In this document: positions 60,737 to 64,000 of the stretch, piece after piece | Position numbering within the stretch: position 1 is the first letter of the stretch | Layout of the letters: the number at the start of each line of letters is the position of its first letter | NCBI GenBank assembly: GCA_949299935.1 | Contig: CASGCE010000014.1 | Span: forward strand, 62,001-126,000 | Length of the DNA: 64,000 nucleotides | From: an uncultured bacterium | GTDB lineage: Bacteria; Cyanobacteriota; Vampirovibrionia; Gastranaerophilales; Gastranaerophilaceae | Reading direction: 5' to 3' | The notes under the pieces: generated by a model | The model's input: the letters and a program-made list of their open reading frames with translations, nothing else | What the model was told of the DNA's origin: nothing | Databases searched by the model: none | Made by a program: the position numbers and the translations under genes

Positions 60737-61507
60737 ATGATGAATTATAAATCAGAGATGCTGAAACGAGTTCAGCATGACAGATCAGGGAGCGAAGCTC
60801 ACAGTAAACACAACCCTCACGCTACTAACGCAAAACGTGCCGCCTTCACTCTGGCCGAGGTGCTTATCACCCTTGCCATAATCGGCATTGTGGCAGCTTT
60901 GACAATACCCACTCTTATTTCAAACTACAGAAAAAATGTTGTTGTTACTCAGTTAAAAAAGGTTAATTCGACTTTGGCTCAGGCATTTATGACATCGCAA
61001 GCTGAAAACGGCACCGCAGGCTTTGAGCCGACTGCTCAGAATGTAAATAAATTCTATGAAACCTATTGGAAGCCTTATTTCAGAGTTGCGAAAGAATGCG
61101 ATACTTATGCAGATTGCGGATACAGTAAAAGTGTTCCTTTTACAAGACCAAACGGCGGATATGATTCTCTTCTCGTTGCAGGTACAGGCAGAAAAGCATT
61201 TTTGACTAATGACGGTATACTATATACTGTAGCCTTGTATACCATTAACGACGCCGATTTGTCAATTAATCCGAATTCTTCCACAATAATAGTTGATTTA
61301 AACGGTTCAAATGGCCCAAACAGATACGGACAAGACGTATTTATATTTAATTATAAATACGGTAAATCTGTATTTCCGAAAGGTTTTGATCTTACTGATG
61401 AAGAAGTTCGTGAAGATTGTTCAATGTCGGGCAGGGGACATACCTGTGCTGAAGCTGTCAAGCGTAACAACTGGGAAATTCCTGATTGGTACCCGATAAA
61501 ATTTTAA
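60737..61507 (+). CDS. Prepilin-like / type II secretion pseudopilin-like protein
   Basis: 256 residues. Prepilin signal RA|AFTLAEVLITLAIIGIVAA (about residues 35-55) with the Glu at +5 after Phe, then a globular C-terminal domain with cysteines (ECDTYADCGYS, EDCSMSGRGHTCAE). The leader before the cleavage site is unusually long (~35 residues) and includes a REP-like palindrome translated as MLKRVQHD. It is processed by prepilin peptidase and assembled in a pilus or secretion pseudopilus. Several such proteins without pilus operons are typical of this lineage (inference). Leaderless from a perfect promoter. Confidence 0.85.
   Translation: MMNYKSEMLKRVQHDRSGSEAHSKHNPHATNAKRAAFTLAEVLITLAIIGIVAALTIPTLISNYRKNVVVTQLKKVNSTLAQAFMTSQAENGTAGFEPTAQNVNKFYETYWKPYFRVAKECDTYADCGYSKSVPFTRPNGGYDSLLVAGTGRKAFLTNDGILYTVALYTINDADLSINPNSSTIIVDLNGSNGPNRYGQDVFIFNYKYGKSVFPKGFDLTDEEVREDCSMSGRGHTCAEAVKRNNWEIPDWYPIKF
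60758..60778. repeat. REP-like palindrome inside the prepilin leader
   Basis: ATGCTGAA-ACGAG-TTCAGCAT. Similar palindromes translated as MLxxVQHD are scattered in many bacterial genomes. Here it lies within codons 8-14. Confidence 0.6.
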
Positions 61508-61565
61508 TGTTAAATATTTTACAAAGCGTTGAATTCATGGCATAATAGCGGTAAGGATAGTTTTT

Positions 61566-63854
61566 ATGTACGAATTTCCGTTCGAGCTGGATGATTTTCA
61601 AAAAGAAGCCTGTAATATCATAGATGAGGGCAAAAGTGTTGTGGTTTGCGCACCCACTGGTGCGGGTAAAACTGTTATCGCCGAACACGCTGTTCATCGT
61701 GCTTTGGAACTTGGTAAGAGGATTTTTTATACTACACCTTTAAAGGCACTTTCCAACCAAAAATACTATGATTTTGGCGTAAAATACGGACAGGAAAATG
61801 TAGGGCTTTTAACGGGGGATACTTCAATTAATAGGAATGCCAAAATTGTTGTTATGACTACCGAAGTATTTCGTAATATGCTTTATGGTACAAATTTCGG
61901 TGCTGTTGCGGATAATTTGTCGGAGGTTAAATATGTTGTTCTCGATGAAGTCCATTATATGAATGATGAACAGCGCGGTACGGTGTGGGAGGAAAGCATA
62001 ATTTATTGTCCCACTAATATCCAATTAATTGCTTTGTCGGCTACTGTCGCCAATGCGGATGATTTAACTAATTGGATTAATACGGTTCATTCTAAAACTG
62101 AACTTGTAAATACGGATTTCCGTCCTGTACCTTTAAGGTTTTATTATTTTGACAGTTCTCAGCCGGATAAACTATTGCAGTTGTTTACCCCCAGCGGTCA
62201 GTTGAATAAGAAGATTAAGCCTGAAAAACACGCTCGGGGAAAACATGGTAAAAACAGACAAAAGTCTTTCTTAAAAGAGGTTATCAGAAATCTCGCAAAT
62301 CAGGATATGTTACCTGCAATTTATTTCACGTTTTCACGTAAAAAATGTGATGAACAAATGGAAAAATGTGCTTCTTTAGAGCTGATTACACCAGCTGAAC
62401 AGGCACAAATAAGACAATTTATCGATGAATATATAGCTGAAAATCCCCACTTATATGGCAATAAACATCTTGAATATTTGCTCAGGGGCATTGCTTCTCA
62501 TCATGCCGGCCTTTTACCGGCTTGGAAAAATTTGGTCGAAAAGTTGTTCCAAAAAGGTTTGATAAAAGTTGTTTTTGCTACGGAAACACTTGCTGCAGGC
62601 ATAAATATGCCTGCAAGGTCTACTGTTATAAGTTCTATCAGTAAAAGAACGGATAGCGGTCATAGAATGCTTACTGCAAGTGAATTTTTACAAATGTCCG
62701 GTCGCGCAGGTCGCCGGGGTATGGATGAGATTGGTTACGTTACTATTATCGGTACGCCTTTTCAATCTCCGGAAGAAGTTGCAGAGCTGGTTTTAAGCGA
62801 GGCTAATCCGTTGGAAAGCCGTTTTTCTCCCGGCTATTCCATGGTTTTAAATCTGCTTCAACGTTTTAGTTTGCAAGAAGCAAAGGAGCTTATTTTAAAG
62901 AGTTTTGGTTATTATTCTGTCGGTTCCAGAATGCAGCCTTTATTAAAACAATTTGAACTCAATGAACGTGATATTGAGCAAAGGTTTTTTGTTTGTCCTA
63001 ATAGAATTTCTGATGAGAAGTTTCTTGAATATGATAAATTGCGTCATCTGTATGTTCAAAACAGAACTACCTATAAAAAAATCTGCAGGCAAGAGCAATC
63101 CAAAAAAAGACCGTTATCTGATGAGGTTGTTGCTTTTCGTGAAAATAATCGTCTGCTTTGTCAAAAATTGCATGCTTTCCCTTGCGATTGTTGTAATCAA
63201 TATAAGAAACATGCTAAAAATCTTGAAGTTCTAGCCAGAATTGATGCAAGACAGGCTAAATTGAAAAGAGAAATTGAACGACAAAGAGATATTTATTGGA
63301 ATAAATTTTTGGCGCATAGAAGTGTGTTAACGGAGTTTGGTTATCTTAGTGCTGACTTTCCAACTTCAACGGGTATCACAACTTCACAAATCAGATCTGA
63401 AAATGAGTTATATATTGCCGAAATAATTTTTTTCAATGTTTTAGAAGGACTGACCCCTTCTCAGCTGGCTGCCGTAGTTTGTGCCATTACTACCGAGGAT
63501 TTAAGGATTGATATACCTTATTTGCCTTTTTCCCAGCCGGTAAGAAAAACCTTGAACCTCATCAGGAACATTAGACGTAAAATTGACAAAATTCAAAATC
63601 GTTATATGGTTGATTCTCCCTTGTTTATTAATCCCTACTTTAGTTCTCTCATTGAATTGTGGGTTGAAGGTGCTGAATGGGAAACTATTACTGAACAAAT
63701 TGACATGGGCGAGGGCGATATCGTAAGAGCATTTAAACGTACTGTTGATGTTTTGCGACAGTTTACTACTATTGATAATATACCCGAAAGCCTCGTTTTT
63801 ACTTCTCGTGAGGCTATGGAAAAGATTCTTCGTGAACCGGTTGATGTTGATTAA
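61566..63854 (+). CDS. Ski2/Mtr4-like DEVH-box helicase
   Basis: 762 residues. Q-motif region FELDDFQKEACNII, Walker A APTGAGKTVIAEHA, Ia TTPLKALSNQKY, DEVH box VVLDEVHYMND, motif III LSATVAN, and motif VI QMSGRAGRRGMDEIG. The C-terminal part includes DSH-like sequence (WVEGAEWETITEQIDMGEGDIVRAFKR, shown in part), as in Ski2/Mtr4 RNA helicases and their cyanobacterial relatives. Probably acts in RNA turnover or ribosome maturation. AAGGA precedes the ATG. Confidence 0.9.
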   Translation: MYEFPFELDDFQKEACNIIDEGKSVVVCAPTGAGKTVIAEHAVHRALELGKRIFYTTPLKALSNQKYYDFGVKYGQENVGLLTGDTSINRNAKIVVMTTEVFRNMLYGTNFGAVADNLSEVKYVVLDEVHYMNDEQRGTVWEESIIYCPTNIQLIALSATVANADDLTNWINTVHSKTELVNTDFRPVPLRFYYFDSSQPDKLLQLFTPSGQLNKKIKPEKHARGKHGKNRQKSFLKEVIRNLANQDMLPAIYFTFSRKKCDEQMEKCASLELITPAEQAQIRQFIDEYIAENPHLYGNKHLEYLLRGIASHHAGLLPAWKNLVEKLFQKGLIKVVFATETLAAGINMPARSTVISSISKRTDSGHRMLTASEFLQMSGRAGRRGMDEIGYVTIIGTPFQSPEEVAELVLSEANPLESRFSPGYSMVLNLLQRFSLQEAKELILKSFGYYSVGSRMQPLLKQFELNERDIEQRFFVCPNRISDEKFLEYDKLRHLYVQNRTTYKKICRQEQSKKRPLSDEVVAFRENNRLLCQKLHAFPCDCCNQYKKHAKNLEVLARIDARQAKLKREIERQRDIYWNKFLAHRSVLTEFGYLSADFPTSTGITTSQIRSENELYIAEIIFFNVLEGLTPSQLAAVVCAITTEDLRIDIPYLPFSQPVRKTLNLIRNIRRKIDKIQNRYMVDSPLFINPYFSSLIELWVEGAEWETITEQIDMGEGDIVRAFKRTVDVLRQFTTIDNIPESLVFTSREAMEKILREPVDVD

Positions 63855-63891
63855 TTTTAATTTTTTTCAACGTCATAGGGTTTTAAAGCAC

Positions 63892-63920
63892 TTGTAATAG
63901 TTATATGTTCCTGTTAAAAT
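63892..63920 (+). promoter_or_regulatory. gpmI promoter
   Basis: TTGTAA (63892-63897), 17-bp spacer, TAAAAT (63915-63920), leader of about 24 nt with AGAGGG before the ATG at 63951. Confidence 0.6.
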
Positions 63921-63950
63921 CTTTTTAAGTAATATAAGAGGGATAATATA

Positions 63951-64000
63951 ATGTCTAAAAGAGTATTGTTATGTATTATGGACGGTTGGGGCATAAGTGT
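63951..64000 (+). CDS. gpmI: Cofactor-independent phosphoglycerate mutase (start only)
   Basis: Only 16 codons are inside the window: MSKRVLLCIMDGWGIS. The Asp of MDGWG is a metal ligand of alkaline-phosphatase-superfamily iPGM. It interconverts 3- and 2-phosphoglycerate. AGAGGG lies before the ATG. Confidence 0.8.
   Translation, partial: MSKRVLLCIMDGWGIS

Noticed and set aside
1-64000. CRISPR arrays, insertion sequences, integrases or prophage
   Set aside because: No direct-repeat/spacer pattern, transposase, integrase or phage structural cluster was seen; the only S74/fibre-like gene carries a prepilin signal and stands alone.

Overview
The window is a dense, AT-rich bacterial chromosome segment that uses the standard code. 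I see no phage, plasmid, insertion sequence or CRISPR array. Gene content points to a gut-type fermentative relative of the Cyanobacteria (Vampirovibrionia/Melainabacteria, probably Gastranaerophilales). The pointers are an SLH-domain surface protein, HydG for [FeFe]-hydrogenase maturation, prepilin-like proteins with an AFTLAE-type signal, and several large proteins I cannot match to any family. The taxonomic placement is inference, not proof.

Layout. 1-4101: rRNA methyltransferase tlyA (partial) and tatD, divergent from gatD-gtrA, then proS. 4142-8939: TPR protein, secreted beta-domain protein, CHASE2-GGDEF cyclase, rpmE, thyX. 8974-17392: a mostly minus-strand block with a pectate-lyase-like protein, two adjacent tRNA-Arg genes, lemA, an LCP protein, mgtE, typA and a DHA2-type exporter. 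17499-19589: a surface protein joining a pilin signal, beta-roll head repeats and a self-cleaving S74 chaperone. 19628-29632: glmU, mnmA, hydG, ruvB, a 1170-residue zinc-ribbon/pseudo-cyclase/pseudo-AAA/TPR protein, and glgA. 29655-33858: an EamA transporter, a HerA-like protein lacking a P-loop, yqeK and nadD. 33896-38112: a microprotein, a large orphan protein, a 6S-like RNA with its own promoter, and a CpaE/MinD-like ATPase. 38147-47640: uvrB, then a long minus-strand run (orphan ClpX zinc finger, alpha-helical repeat protein, ruvX, DUF1292, triple Clp_N protein, tilS, hpt, histidine kinase). 47752-53586: TPR lipoprotein, lgt, MFS transporter, a candidate small RNA, pyk, SLH protein. 53763-59112: Cys-rich secreted protein, udk-like kinase, a microprotein, two glycine-zipper proteins, isocitrate dehydrogenase. 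59247-64000: serS, a micro-ORF with a G10 tract, a prepilin, a Ski2-like helicase and the start of gpmI.

How the genes work together. Envelope building is well represented: gatD, glmU, LCP, lgt, lemA, the SLH protein and pilin-like proteins. So are translation and tRNA maturation (proS, serS, mnmA, tilS, typA, rpmE, tRNA-Arg) and DNA repair (uvrB, ruvB, ruvX). Central metabolism is represented by pyk, gpmI, IDH and glgA.

The signals most worth following are: (i) at least nine genes with a -10 box exactly 6 nt before the start codon, which predicts leaderless mRNAs; (ii) a G10 tract whose loss of one G would fuse a well-initiated 16-codon micro-ORF to the downstream prepilin; (iii) a candidate ~115-nt sRNA with repeated CCU motifs, sharing a 16-bp promoter motif with orphan small and glycine-zipper genes; (iv) the pilin/beta-roll/S74 chimera; (v) Clp adaptor domains without ATPases in one operon; (vi) two large proteins that look like ATPases or cyclases but lack catalytic motifs. 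No single complete new defence or secretion system can be demonstrated from this sequence alone.
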